A DNA stretch of 64,000 bases. It comes from an uncultured Blautia sp. (GTDB lineage Bacteria > Bacillota > Clostridia > Lachnospirales > Lachnospiraceae). The stretch is taken from contig UQSX01000008.1 of NCBI GenBank assembly GCA_900543715.1, positions 6,584 through 70,583 of the forward strand. The letters are read 5' to 3'. The position numbers and the translations under genes were made by a program. The notes beneath the pieces were generated by a model, which saw nothing but the letters and a program-made list of their open reading frames with translations, did not search any database and was not told the origin of the DNA. This document shows positions 44,101-52,446 of this stretch, in pieces; within the stretch, counting starts at the first letter, position 1, and each line of letters starts with the position of its first letter.

Positions 44101-44729
44101 GCAGCGGATTTAAGATTGCCATGCGGGACCTGGAAATCCGTGGAGCGGGAAATCTTCTGGGTGCTGAGCAGCATGGCCATATGCAGGCAGTGGGTTATGA
44201 CCTGTACTGTAAAATGCTGGACGAGGCAGTGAAAGAGGCAAAAGGCATTAAACAACAGGAAGACTTTGAGACTGCCATTGATCTGGAACTGAACGCCTTT
44301 ATCCCGCCGAAATATATTCCCAATGAATATCAGAAGCTGGATGTATATAAACGTATTGCAGCTATTGAGTCGCAGGAAGAGTATGAAGATATGCAGGAAG
44401 AACTTATGGACCGGTTCGGAGAGCCTCCTAAAGCAGTGGAGAATCTTCTGGCAATAGCAGCCCTTAAGGCTCTTGCCCATAAGGTTTATATTACAGAAAT
44501 CAAGCAGACAGGAAAAGACGTAAAAATTATAATGTTTAAACGGGCAAAACTGGACCCGGCAGGATTTCCTGGAATCTTGGAAAAATATAAGAATAATCTG
44601 AAGATGCATTTGGAAGAGCCGCCTTATTTCCAGGTTTCCCTTAAAGGAAGAAAACCAAAAGAAACCCTGGATGTGCTGGTGTTTCTGAAAAGTATCCTAA
44701 CAGATTTTCTTCCATTGGCGGAGGAATAA
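41181..44729 (+). CDS. mfd: Transcription-repair coupling factor
   Basis: An 1182-residue ATP-dependent translocase that removes stalled RNA polymerase and recruits UvrA. Order: UvrB-like region (1-~340), a middle domain, the polymerase-interacting domain (SVGDYVVHENHGLGIYRGIE, ~510-570), two RecA-like motor lobes with Walker A GDVGYGKTE (~661) and DEEQ (LLIIDEEQRFG), VSTTIIETGLDISNANT, QLRGRVGRS, and the C-terminal TRCF domain (FIPPKYIPNEYQK). Length and order match the family. GGAG precedes the ATG. Confidence 0.97.
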   Translation: MQVFMQPLENLTEYQEIRSRLPKNRGVLQLSGCVESQKAHMMYGLFRGMQKDAKRENMNCLIIAENDLKAREIYEDYRMYDQEVYLYPAKDLIFFQADVHGNLLTRDRMKAVAALLEKKGVTVITSIGGCMDYLLPLEVIKDHTLVFKSDSPVELGKLRKQLLGMGYEGNAQAEAPGQFSVRGGIIDIFPLTLDNPVRIELWGDEIDSIRSFDPESQRSIENLEEVTIYPAAEMVLDQEVLEKGLKAIEKEKKAMVKKFRDDFLTEEGARLTRMVEEAVDSLKEYQDFSAAEHFVRYFYKNAVTFLDYFPTEDTLVFLDESNRLTEQGNAIETEFRESMEHRLEKGYLLAGQTDLLMPCRQVIQNINKKNCVSLCTMEQQRGDWDIREQFYTTVKSVSPYNNSFELLVKDMEYFKKNGYQVLLLSPSRTRAARLAKDLSQEGLNSFYTEDMDRTIAPGEIMTAFGHARRGFEYPLIKFVLITETDIFGQEKKKKRKKTEYSGKRIQNFSELSVGDYVVHENHGLGIYRGIEKIDVDRVAKDYIKIEYGDNSTLYILPNQLDLLQKYAGADAKAPKLNKLGTQDWNKTKTKVKGAVKNIAKDLVALYAARQAQSGYQYGKDTVWQREFEEMFPFEETEDQLAAIEATKGDMESTKIMDRLICGDVGYGKTEIAIRAAFKAVQESKQVVYLVPTTILAQQHYNTFVQRMKDFPVRIDLLCRFRTPAEQKKTIEDLKKGLVDIVIGTHRVLSKDIKYKDLGLLIIDEEQRFGVTHKEKIKKLKENVDVLTLTATPIPRTLHMGLIGIRDMSVLEEAPMDRMPIQTFVMEYNEELVREAITRELARGGQVYYVYNRVNDIDEIANRVAKLVPEANVAFAHGQMREHQLEKIMYGFINGDIDVLVSTTIIETGLDISNANTMIVHDADQMGLSQLYQLRGRVGRSNRTAYAFLMYRRNKMLKEVAEKRLHAIREFTDLGSGFKIAMRDLEIRGAGNLLGAEQHGHMQAVGYDLYCKMLDEAVKEAKGIKQQEDFETAIDLELNAFIPPKYIPNEYQKLDVYKRIAAIESQEEYEDMQEELMDRFGEPPKAVENLLAIAALKALAHKVYITEIKQTGKDVKIIMFKRAKLDPAGFPGILEKYKNNLKMHLEEPPYFQVSLKGRKPKETLDVLVFLKSILTDFLPLAEE

Positions 44730-44770
44730 GGCTTTCACAGTATGTTCACATTCTTCGGGGAAAATGGCTC

Positions 44771-44799
44771 TTGCCCCGGAGAATAAAAGCGTCTATAAT
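44771..44799 (+). promoter_or_regulatory. Promoter of the PrsA-like lipoprotein gene
   Basis: TTGCCC (44771-44776), 17 bases, TATAAT (44794-44799), 38 bases before the ATG at 44837. Confidence 0.6.
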
Positions 44800-44836
44800 G
44801 GGAAAAGGACATTTTTTGTAACTACAGGAGGAGATT

Positions 44837-46063
44837 ATGAATAAAGCAGCTAAGAAAATAACAGGTGTTCTTCTGGCGGGAGCATTGGGAGCAGCGGCTC
44901 TGGCAGGATGTAATACTCCTATGGATGGGACCCAGCCTCTCCTTACTTCCGGGGAAGATACCATAACTGTAGGAACCGGAAACCTGATGCTGAGGATGAA
45001 TCAGGCGACTATGCTATCTTATTATTCTATGATGGGAGGCAGCACCACTGGAATCTGGTCTCAGGATTCAGGAGAAGGAGAGACCTACGGAGATACGACC
45101 AAGGCAAATGTGCTGGATGAACTGGAGAACATGCTGGTCCAGAAACAGCATGCAGCAGATTATGATGTGTCCATTTCAGAGGAAGAGCAGAGTAAGATTG
45201 AAGAGGCGGCCAAGGCCTTTATGGATGCCAATACAGAAGAAACCATCCAGACTTTATCAGTTACTCAGTCAGATGTGGAGACACTTCTGGAGCTTTATAC
45301 CTATCAGACAAAGATGTATGACCCGATGGTAGCAGATGTAGATACAAATGTAGAAGATTCTGAGGCTGCCCAGAGCAGGATTACTTACTGCAGGATTGAT
45401 ATCAGCGATACCCAGAATGACGACGGAACTACAACACCTCTTACAGACGAAGAAAAACAGGCCAAGAAAGACCAGGCCCAGGCTATCCTGGATCAGCTTC
45501 AGGCCTCTGCAGATCCGGCCAGTGCAGATATGGACGCTATTGCCAAAGGTGTCAGCGAGGACCTTAATGCAGTAGACAATACTTTCGGTGATGATGACAC
45601 GCTTCTGGATGATAAACTGAAAGAAGCAGCAAAAACCCTTCAGGACGGACAGGTTTATGGTGAGGTAGTGGAAGGAGAGAACGCATATTTCGTAGTAAGA
45701 ATGGACAGCGTTCTGGACAGAGAGGCTACAGACCAGGAGAAAGAATCTATTGTATCTGAAAGACAGCAGGAAGCATATAATGACCTTCTGGACCAGTGGA
45801 AAGAAGAAACAGATATAACTGTTAATAACGACCAGTGGGAGAAAGTCACGCTTACAGATACAGAGCAGTATACCATTAAACAGCCTGAGACAGAAGAAAG
45901 TACAGAAGACAGTACCTCTGATACCACAGAGAGTACAGGCGATACTGAGGCCGCAGAGGATACAACAGGTGAGACAGAAGAAGCTGCATCTGAAGAGAGC
46001 CAGACAGAAGGCTCCACAGATACGCAGACAGAGGACGGAAGTTCAGAAGAAGCGGCAGAATAA
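44837..46063 (+). CDS. PrsA/SurA-like foldase lipoprotein
   Basis: A 408-residue lipoprotein with lipobox ALAGC (Cys25). Residues ~45-190 are the helical SurA-N-like chaperone region. Residues ~190-320 contain a parvulin-like peptidyl-prolyl isomerase stretch (AKGVSEDLNA, GQVYGEVVEGENAYFVVRMDSVLD). The last ~65 residues are almost only Glu, Thr, Ser, Asp and Ala, a wall-spanning or disordered tail. It would help fold exported proteins outside the membrane. Isomerase active-site residues are not clearly kept, so it may act only as a chaperone. Confidence 0.8.
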   Translation: MNKAAKKITGVLLAGALGAAALAGCNTPMDGTQPLLTSGEDTITVGTGNLMLRMNQATMLSYYSMMGGSTTGIWSQDSGEGETYGDTTKANVLDELENMLVQKQHAADYDVSISEEEQSKIEEAAKAFMDANTEETIQTLSVTQSDVETLLELYTYQTKMYDPMVADVDTNVEDSEAAQSRITYCRIDISDTQNDDGTTTPLTDEEKQAKKDQAQAILDQLQASADPASADMDAIAKGVSEDLNAVDNTFGDDDTLLDDKLKEAAKTLQDGQVYGEVVEGENAYFVVRMDSVLDREATDQEKESIVSERQQEAYNDLLDQWKEETDITVNNDQWEKVTLTDTEQYTIKQPETEESTEDSTSDTTESTGDTEAAEDTTGETEEAASEESQTEGSTDTQTEDGSSEEAAE

Positions 46064-46075
46064 CCAAAAAAACAG

Positions 46076-46119
46076 CCCCCTGTGTAAAAGAGATAGAGGC
46101 TTTTACACAGGGGGTTTTT
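46076..46119 (+). terminator. Strong Rho-independent terminator
   Basis: Perfect 15-base arms (46076-46090, 46100-46114), a nine-base loop and T5. It can serve both the lipoprotein gene and the convergent MATE gene. Confidence 0.9.
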
Positions 46120-46127
46120 CAGCAGTT

Positions 46128-47492
46128 TTATATACGGTTACGAGATTTTTCAAAGGCATGGATCCAGTCTGACTTCAGAAAATAGATGAAAAATACAATA
46201 GAACTTAAAGTCCAGGTCAAAGGATAAGCCCAGAAGATCACCCTTATATCGGGAATCAGCTTTACGGTGATCGTTATGTAAGTTACCCGGATGATGCACC
46301 AGCATGCCAGCATGACCAGCATCGGCACGGTGGACTTTCCTGCACCCCGTAAAATTCCGGCCATACAGTGGGAAAAGGCAAGGAGAAAATAAAATAAGGT
46401 GACTACACGGGCCTGAGCTGTGCCATAGGAAATTACTTCCGGAGTGCTGCTGAAGGCAGAAATCAGCACAGGGGCCAGTCCATAAATCACCAGGCCAATA
46501 AGTTCCGCAAGGGTAATAGAACAGACAACCCCAAAGACAGCACCTTTTTTGGCCCGCTGGTATTCCTTTGCTCCTAAATTCTGGCTGATAAAAGTGGTAA
46601 GGGCCAGGGCAAAGCAGGTGATAGGAAGAAATCCGAAGCCTTCTACTTTAGAGTAGGAACCACAGCCGGCTACAGCCATTTCTCCGAACTTGTTAATGTT
46701 GGACTGGACCACAACATTTGCCAGAGAAATAATAGAGTTCTGCAGTCCTGCCGGAAGGCCGTTTGCGATGATCTGCCGCAGGACCAGAAAATCCAGACGG
46801 ATTTTGGAAAGGCGTACCCGATATTCTTCAGGACTTCTCATAAGCTGCCACAGACAGAGAAAAGCACTGATAAACTGGGAGATAATGGTGGCCAGAGCTG
46901 CAGAGCCTACTCCCAGGTGAAAGACGCCTACAAAAAGCAGGTCCAGCACAATGTTCACTATAGAGGAAATTACCAGGTAGATCAGAGGATGACGGCTGTC
47001 TCCTACAGACTGGAGGATTCCCACCATAAAGTTATACATGACGAAAGCCAGGGAACCGCTGAAGTAGATCCGGAAGTAGGTAATAGAATTGGGGAGGACT
47101 TCTGAAGGCGTACCCATAAGGACTAAAATCTGAGGCGCCGCCAGAACGCCTACAACAGTGAGAAGAATTCCGGAAATAAGCCCCAGAGCCATAATGGTAT
47201 GGATGGCTCTCTGGACAATATGAAATTTCTTGGCGCCGTAATACTTGGCTACCACTACGCCTGCACCGATAGCAAGACCGTTAAAAAATCCCACCATGAG
47301 AAAGATCAGATTTCCTGAGGAGCTTACCGCAGCCAAAGCGGTGCTGCCCAGGAATCTTCCCACAATGAGAGAATCCGCTGTATTATAAAGCTGCTGGAAG
47401 AGATTGCCGAAGAAAAGCGGTATGGCAAAAAAAACGATCCTTTTCCAGATAGGACCAGTGGTCATAGAAACTGCTGAAGAATTACTGCTCAT
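46128..47492 (-). CDS. MATE-family efflux transporter
   Basis: A 454-residue antiporter with 12 predicted membrane helices in two bundles. FAIPLFFGNLFQQLYNTADSL is split here as FAIPLFFGNLF and QQLYNTADS, followed by IVGRFLG in helix 1-2 and GLPAGLQNSIISLAN opening the second half. These are DinF/NorM-like MATE features. It exports cationic drugs or metabolites using sodium or proton gradients. The gene has its own promoter on the minus strand. Confidence 0.93.
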   Translation of the reverse strand: MSSNSSAVSMTTGPIWKRIVFFAIPLFFGNLFQQLYNTADSLIVGRFLGSTALAAVSSSGNLIFLMVGFFNGLAIGAGVVVAKYYGAKKFHIVQRAIHTIMALGLISGILLTVVGVLAAPQILVLMGTPSEVLPNSITYFRIYFSGSLAFVMYNFMVGILQSVGDSRHPLIYLVISSIVNIVLDLLFVGVFHLGVGSAALATIISQFISAFLCLWQLMRSPEEYRVRLSKIRLDFLVLRQIIANGLPAGLQNSIISLANVVVQSNINKFGEMAVAGCGSYSKVEGFGFLPITCFALALTTFISQNLGAKEYQRAKKGAVFGVVCSITLAELIGLVIYGLAPVLISAFSSTPEVISYGTAQARVVTLFYFLLAFSHCMAGILRGAGKSTVPMLVMLACWCIIRVTYITITVKLIPDIRVIFWAYPLTWTLSSIVFFIYFLKSDWIHAFEKSRNRI

Positions 47493-47536
47493 GATATTGT
47501 ATGTCCCCCTTCTGTCTTAATAGTTCAGCTATGCAT

Positions 47537-47565
47537 AGTATAGTTCTGCACAAGAAAAAAAGCAA
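47537..47565 (-). promoter_or_regulatory. Promoter of the MATE gene
   Basis: On the minus strand, TTGCTT (47565-47560), 17 bases, TATACT (47542-47537). Confidence 0.65.
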
Positions 47566-47694
47566 TCCAAAGTCACAGAATCTTGCCCCTATCCCGACGG
47601 GAGGAGTATAATATTATAAATGTTTTGAGGATTGCGGGAGCACATAGTGCGGAGCAATCAGGTATCATAATATTAAGAAAAGAAGGTTATATTC

Positions 47695-50600
47695 ATGTAT
47701 ATATCAGATTTACATATCCACTCCAGGTTTTCCAGGGCTACCAGCAAGGAAGGGGACCCGGAACATCTGGAACTCTGGGCCAGGAAAAAGGGAATCCATC
47801 TGGTGGGAACGGGAGATTTTACACACCCTCAGTGGAGAGAAGAGCTTAAAGAAAAACTGGAACCTGAAGGAAACGGTGTGTACAGGCTGAAAAAGGAATA
47901 TCAGATTCAGGACGGCATGACGCCGGATAATATAGAACCGCGATTTGTGGTAACCGGGGAAATCAGTTCCATTTATAAGAAGAATGACAAGACTCGGAAG
48001 GTACATAACCTTCTGATACTTCCTGGCCTGGAAGAAGCAGACCGCCTCTCTGCCAGGCTGGAGGAAATTGGAAACATTCATTCTGACGGACGGCCTATTC
48101 TGGGCCTTGACTGTCGGGATCTTTTAGAGATTATGCTGGAGACAGCAGAGACGGGAATCTTCGTTCCAGCCCACATATGGACGCCTCATTTCGCTATGTT
48201 TGGGGCTTTCTCCGGATTTGATACCGTGGAGGAGTGCTTTGAAGACCTGACCCCTTATATTCATGCAGTGGAGACCGGTCTTTCTTCAGATCCGTCTATG
48301 AACTGGAGAGTTTCTGCTCTGGACAGATACCAGCTGATATCCAATTCAGACGCCCACTCTCCGGGAAAACTGGGAAGAGAGGCCAATCTGATGGATACGG
48401 AGCTTTCTTACGAAGGCCTTTGGAAGGCCATTCAGACAGGAGAAGGTCTGGAGGGAACCATTGAGTTTTTCCCGGAAGAAGGAAAATATCATTATGACGG
48501 CCACAGAAAATGCCATCTCTGCCTTTCTCCTGCCCAGACTAAGGAATATCAGGGACGCTGCCCGGTATGCGGGAGAAAACTGACGATCGGTGTGGAACAC
48601 CGGGTAGAAGAGCTGGCAGACCGCCCGGAAGGTTTTATCAGGGAAAACGCCAGAACCTTTGAATCCCTTATGCCCCTTCCGGAGCTGATCGCTCAGGCCA
48701 CAGGCCACTCTGCAGCAAGTGCCAAGACAGAGAGACTCTATGGAGAAATGCTGAAGGCCCTGGGGACAGAATTTGAGATCCTGCGGAAGGTACCGGTGGA
48801 AGATATCCAGAAACAGGCAGGATATTTTATAGGAGAAGGGATCCGGAGACTTCGTGAAGGCAAGGTGGAACGTCATCCTGGGTTTGACGGAGAATACGGG
48901 ACCATTAAGCTTTTCCGGGGAAGTGAACTGGAAGATACTCAGGGGCAGATAAGCCTTTTCGATGGATTTGGACTTGAAGGATTCTCTCAGACAGAAGGAG
49001 TGCAGGAGGAGAATAAGGCATCTTTTCAGGCTGAGCCGGGGCACAATACAGTGGGAGCAGAATCTGACCAAGGCTCTTCAGGGGAGGATGAAGCCGGAGA
49101 GACTGGGAAGGGTACAGAAGTCCTTCCTGCATTAAATGAGCGGCAGCAGGAGGCAGTGGAAAGTATCCATCCGGTTACAGCAGTCATTGCAGGTCCGGGT
49201 ACAGGGAAGACCAAGACTCTGATAGAGAAAATCCTTTACCTCATAGAGAGAAGAAGAGTAAAACCCTCGGAGATCACAGCAGTGACCTTTACAAATAAAG
49301 CTGCCCAGGAGATGAGGGAGCGTCTGGAGCGGGAACTGGGAAATAAAAGAGCCCTGAAACAGATCCAGATCGGCACCTTTCATTCTATCTGCCTGGATAT
49401 ACTCAGAGAACAGGGGAAAGATTTTACCCTTGCAGATGAGATCCAGGTAAAGGAACTGGCCCAGGAGACCATAGATACCTGGAATATGAAGATATCTGTA
49501 AGAGACTTTCTTTCTGAAATCTCCCTGTATAAGTCTGCGCCGGGAGAAAGAAAGTTCCCTGACCAGGTTTGGGAAGAAGCCTTTAACTATTATCAGAAAC
49601 TCTTAAAAGACGGAAAACTGGCAGACTTTGATGACCTGCTTTTAAGAGCTTTGAGTCTGGCCCGGCTTTCTGAGAATCAGGAATATAAGAAAAGATTTAC
49701 ATACCTTCTGGTAGATGAATTTCAGGACGTGAACCCTGTCCAGTACAGACTCATGCTGGAATGGGCAAAAGCAGGCAGGGAGCTTTTTGTAATCGGTGAT
49801 CCTGATCAGGCTATTTACGGATTCCGTGGTTCAGATTCCCGGTGCTTTACCCGTCTTGGAGAAGACAGACCCGATACCAGAACGATTTACCTGGAAGAAA
49901 ACTATCGGTCCGTTTCTTCAGTGGTGGATGCGGCTATGGCAGTGATTTCCAAAAATCCGGGGGAGGCAAGACATCTGAGAGCCTGCAGGGGAGATGGGGA
50001 AAAACTTCGGGTAGTAGAGACTGCCTCGGACCTTTCTGAGGGAATTTTTGTAGCCAAAGAAATCAACCGCCAGACCGGCGGTCTGGACATGCTGGACGTT
50101 CAGACTGGACTTCAGGCAGAGGCGGAACGGAGACAGAGAAGCTTTTCCGACATTGCCGTTCTGTGCAGGACCCACCGGCAGTTCCGGATCCTGGAAAAAT
50201 GTCTGTCTCAGGAGGGGATTCCCTATGTGACTGTGGGAAGAGGAGACTTTCTGCTGGATCCTGCAGTGAGAGGAACCGTCAGTTTCTTCAAAAGCCTTGA
50301 GGAAGATGATCCTCAGACAAAAGGACTTGCCTTAAAACTTCTCTGGGGATTATCCGATACAGAGGTGGCGGACAGTGTGTATCAGGAGGCAAAGAAAAAA
50401 TATCTGCCCCAGATGAAGAAATATAAACCGGAAAAGATCCTGAAATCCTGGCAGGAGGACATGAACTTTAAGAAAAATGCTGCTGTGACCAGACTTTATC
50501 AGACGGCCCTTCAATATTCCACTATGGAAGAATTCCTCCGTGACCTGTCTCTGGGTGAGGAAGGAGATCTTGTCCGCCGGCCGCAGAAAAGCTACAGTGC

Positions 50601-50913
50601 CGGGGCTGTCACCCTTATGACCCTTCACGGCTCCAAAGGACTGGAATTTCCCCTTGTATTTCTCTGCGGAGCACAGGAAGGGATCCTCCCTCTGGAAAAG
50701 GCAGATTACCCCACAGATCTCGAGGAAGAGAGAAGACTTTTCTTCGTAGGCATGACAAGAGCCAGGGATCAGTTGATCCTCACCTACGTAAAGGAACCGT
50801 CCCCTTTTCTGGAAGATATGCCGGAAGGAGCTGTTTTAAGGGAAAGAGCTGGAAAACAGAAAGAGGAAAAGGAAGGAGAGCAGATGAGCCTGTTCGATTT
50901 TCTGAAGGAATAA
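47695..50913 (+). CDS. EndoQ-like PHP nuclease fused to a UvrD/Rep helicase
   Basis: A 1072-residue fusion. Residues 1-~400 match endonuclease Q/TIGR00375 proteins: a PHP-type metal site (SDLHIHSRFSRA, GTGDFTHP, SNSDAHSP) and a zinc ribbon (CHLC, CPVCG). Residues ~480-1050 are a UvrD-type SF1 helicase: IAGPGTGKTKT, VTFTNKAAQEM, DEFQDVNPVQ, GDPDQAIYGFRG, LEENYRS, TLHGSKGLEF and VGMTRARDQL. QISLF (418-422) in the linker and QMSLF (1063-1067) at the C-terminus match beta-clamp-binding pentapeptides. It probably cuts DNA at deaminated bases and unwinds from the nick. Confidence 0.92.
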   Translation: MYISDLHIHSRFSRATSKEGDPEHLELWARKKGIHLVGTGDFTHPQWREELKEKLEPEGNGVYRLKKEYQIQDGMTPDNIEPRFVVTGEISSIYKKNDKTRKVHNLLILPGLEEADRLSARLEEIGNIHSDGRPILGLDCRDLLEIMLETAETGIFVPAHIWTPHFAMFGAFSGFDTVEECFEDLTPYIHAVETGLSSDPSMNWRVSALDRYQLISNSDAHSPGKLGREANLMDTELSYEGLWKAIQTGEGLEGTIEFFPEEGKYHYDGHRKCHLCLSPAQTKEYQGRCPVCGRKLTIGVEHRVEELADRPEGFIRENARTFESLMPLPELIAQATGHSAASAKTERLYGEMLKALGTEFEILRKVPVEDIQKQAGYFIGEGIRRLREGKVERHPGFDGEYGTIKLFRGSELEDTQGQISLFDGFGLEGFSQTEGVQEENKASFQAEPGHNTVGAESDQGSSGEDEAGETGKGTEVLPALNERQQEAVESIHPVTAVIAGPGTGKTKTLIEKILYLIERRRVKPSEITAVTFTNKAAQEMRERLERELGNKRALKQIQIGTFHSICLDILREQGKDFTLADEIQVKELAQETIDTWNMKISVRDFLSEISLYKSAPGERKFPDQVWEEAFNYYQKLLKDGKLADFDDLLLRALSLARLSENQEYKKRFTYLLVDEFQDVNPVQYRLMLEWAKAGRELFVIGDPDQAIYGFRGSDSRCFTRLGEDRPDTRTIYLEENYRSVSSVVDAAMAVISKNPGEARHLRACRGDGEKLRVVETASDLSEGIFVAKEINRQTGGLDMLDVQTGLQAEAERRQRSFSDIAVLCRTHRQFRILEKCLSQEGIPYVTVGRGDFLLDPAVRGTVSFFKSLEEDDPQTKGLALKLLWGLSDTEVADSVYQEAKKKYLPQMKKYKPEKILKSWQEDMNFKKNAAVTRLYQTALQYSTMEEFLRDLSLGEEGDLVRRPQKSYSAGAVTLMTLHGSKGLEFPLVFLCGAQEGILPLEKADYPTDLEEERRLFFVGMTRARDQLILTYVKEPSPFLEDMPEGAVLRERAGKQKEEKEGEQMSLFDFLKE

Positions 50914-50946
50914 GTCAAAACCCCGATTAAGCATATGGGGCATCAA

Positions 50947-50988
50947 GCCAGCAGCGATGCAAGCATGCACGCTTGGCTCGCTGCTGGC
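50947..50988. repeat. Palindromic element CCAGCAGCGA...TCGCTGCTGG
   Basis: Eleven-base arms (50947-50957, 50978-50988) with an inner GCAAGC/GCTTGG stem form a compact hairpin without a T-run. The sequence looks like dispersed palindromes I recall from Lachnospiraceae intergenic regions. Confidence 0.45.
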
Positions 50989-51011
50989 GGAAATAAAGGA
51001 TTATAAACATA

Positions 51012-51082
51012 AAAGGCTGTCCCATTAAGTCAGAGTCCGGAATACTTACTTCCTGTGACCCAGGCTTAATGGGGCAGCCTTT
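51012..51082. terminator. Terminator between the helicase and TSCPD genes
   Basis: Eighteen-base arms (51012-51029, 51065-51082) with one mismatch and T/A runs at both ends, for convergent genes. Confidence 0.7.
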
Positions 51083-51160
51083 CATCTTGTGAATCTGACG
51101 GAGTATGGCAGGTGAACCTGATATACGGACTTCTGCGCCAAGACCGGAGCAACTACTGGA

Positions 51161-51406
51161 TTACTGCTCTGCCTTTGCCAGTTCTAAAGCTTTGGCAAGC
51201 TGATCCGGACAGGAAGTGCCTCTTCCACCGCAGTCAGTGCCCTTTAATCTGGCGATTACATCATCAATTTTCATTCCCTGGACCAGGCTGGCAATGCCTT
51301 TTGTATTGCCGTTGCAGCCTCCGTTGAATTTTACAGATTTTATTGTATCGCCGTCCAGTTCAATATCGATGCTCCGGGAACAGACGCCTTTTGTTTTATA
51401 AACCAT
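51161..51406 (-). CDS. TSCPD-domain protein
   Basis: An 81-residue protein that is almost all TSCPD domain: GVCSRSIDIELDGDTIKSV, FNGGCNGNTKGIASL and the name-giving GTSCPDQLAKAL. The domain also occurs at the C-terminus of adenosylcobalamin ribonucleotide reductases (NrdJ), where the cysteines may bind metal. Stand-alone copies (TIGR03905-like) have no known function. AAGGAGG precedes the ATG. It is a monocistronic gene. Confidence 0.9.
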   Translation of the reverse strand: MVYKTKGVCSRSIDIELDGDTIKSVKFNGGCNGNTKGIASLVQGMKIDDVIARLKGTDCGGRGTSCPDQLAKALELAKAEQ

Positions 51407-51579
51407 GTTTGATTCCTCCTTACGATCGTTTTTTTGACTAAGTCATTATAGCATGTAGGGAAAGAAAAGTAAAACGCCTGTAGAAAAACCAGGGGAAAAA
51501 GAGTAAAATAGGTTACAGTTCACATATCGCCGCGAATGGGCGGCAGCTCATAAAGAAAAGCAGGAAAGAGGTATATTAA

Positions 51580-52281
51580 ATGAAAGTTATAGGAATTATC
51601 GGAGCCATGGAAGAAGAAGTGGCTATGTTAAAGGAAAAAATGACTGAGGTAACAGTTAAGGAAAAAGCCGGAATGGAATTTTTTCATGGACAGTTAAAAG
51701 GCCATGAGGCTGTAGTGGTACGCTCAGGTATCGGAAAAGTAAACGCAGGAATCTGCACCCAGATCCTGGTGGACGACTTCCATGCAGAGGCTGTGATCAA
51801 TACAGGGATCGCAGGCTCTCTTAAAGCGGAGATCAATATCGGAGATATTGTACTGTCCACAGACACCATGCAGCATGATGTGGATGCCAGAGAGTTCGGC
51901 TATCCGGCAGGTCAGATTCCCAGGATGGATACCCTGGCTTTCCCGGCAGATGAAGATCTGCGGAATCTGGCTGCTAAAGTCTGCGCCCAGGTAAATCCGG
52001 AGATTGGCGTCTGGGAAGGACGGGTAGTCAGTGGAGATCAGTTTATTGCTGACAAAAAGAAAAAGGAAGAGATCATTTCTATTACCGGGGGAAGCTGTAC
52101 GGAGATGGAAGGTGCAGCTATCGGACAGGCCGCCTATCTGAACCATATCCCCTATCTGGTGATCCGGGCTATCTCTGACAAAGCCGATGACAGTGCCCAG
52201 ATGGACTATCCAACCTTTGAAAAACAGGCCATTCTCCACAGTGTCCGCCTGGTAGAGAATATGATGGGCCTGCTGGATTAA
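51580..52281 (+). CDS. mtnN: 5'-methylthioadenosine/S-adenosylhomocysteine nucleosidase
   Basis: A 233-residue enzyme that removes adenine from methylthioadenosine, S-adenosylhomocysteine and 5'-deoxyadenosine. IGAMEEEVAMLKEKM holds the first Glu, VVRSGIGKVNAG the phosphate-side loop, INTGIAGSL, GDQFIADKKK, CTEMEGAAIGQAA the ribose-binding Glu, and IRAISDKADDSA the catalytic Asp. Removal of 5'-deoxyadenosine matters for radical SAM enzymes such as the two in region 1. GAGG precedes the ATG. Confidence 0.96.
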   Translation: MKVIGIIGAMEEEVAMLKEKMTEVTVKEKAGMEFFHGQLKGHEAVVVRSGIGKVNAGICTQILVDDFHAEAVINTGIAGSLKAEINIGDIVLSTDTMQHDVDAREFGYPAGQIPRMDTLAFPADEDLRNLAAKVCAQVNPEIGVWEGRVVSGDQFIADKKKKEEIISITGGSCTEMEGAAIGQAAYLNHIPYLVIRAISDKADDSAQMDYPTFEKQAILHSVRLVENMMGLLD

Positions 52282-52306
52282 GAGAGAATTTGTCGAGCGA
52301 TTTTTG

Positions 52307-52335
52307 TTTTCAAAAGGAACCAGGCGCTATATAAT
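52307..52335 (+). promoter_or_regulatory. Promoter before the 52447 membrane protein gene
   Basis: TTTTCA (52307-52312), 17 bases, TATAAT (52330-52335). It leaves a leader of ~105 bases rich in GGCC/CAGGGGG, with no identified element. Confidence 0.55.
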
Positions 52336-52446
52336 GAAACCAAAGGATTCCCCCTACAGCCGGCCAGGGGGACAGGCCTAAAAAGAGCGGACAGAAGCAG
52401 GACGTGGACATGCCTGTCAGTCTTCCGCCGAAATCAAGGAGGAATT

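Noticed and set aside
43515-44609. 364-codon open frame antisense to mfd
   Set aside because: Cys/His/Leu-rich composition typical of reverse-strand shadows, and Mfd is certain.
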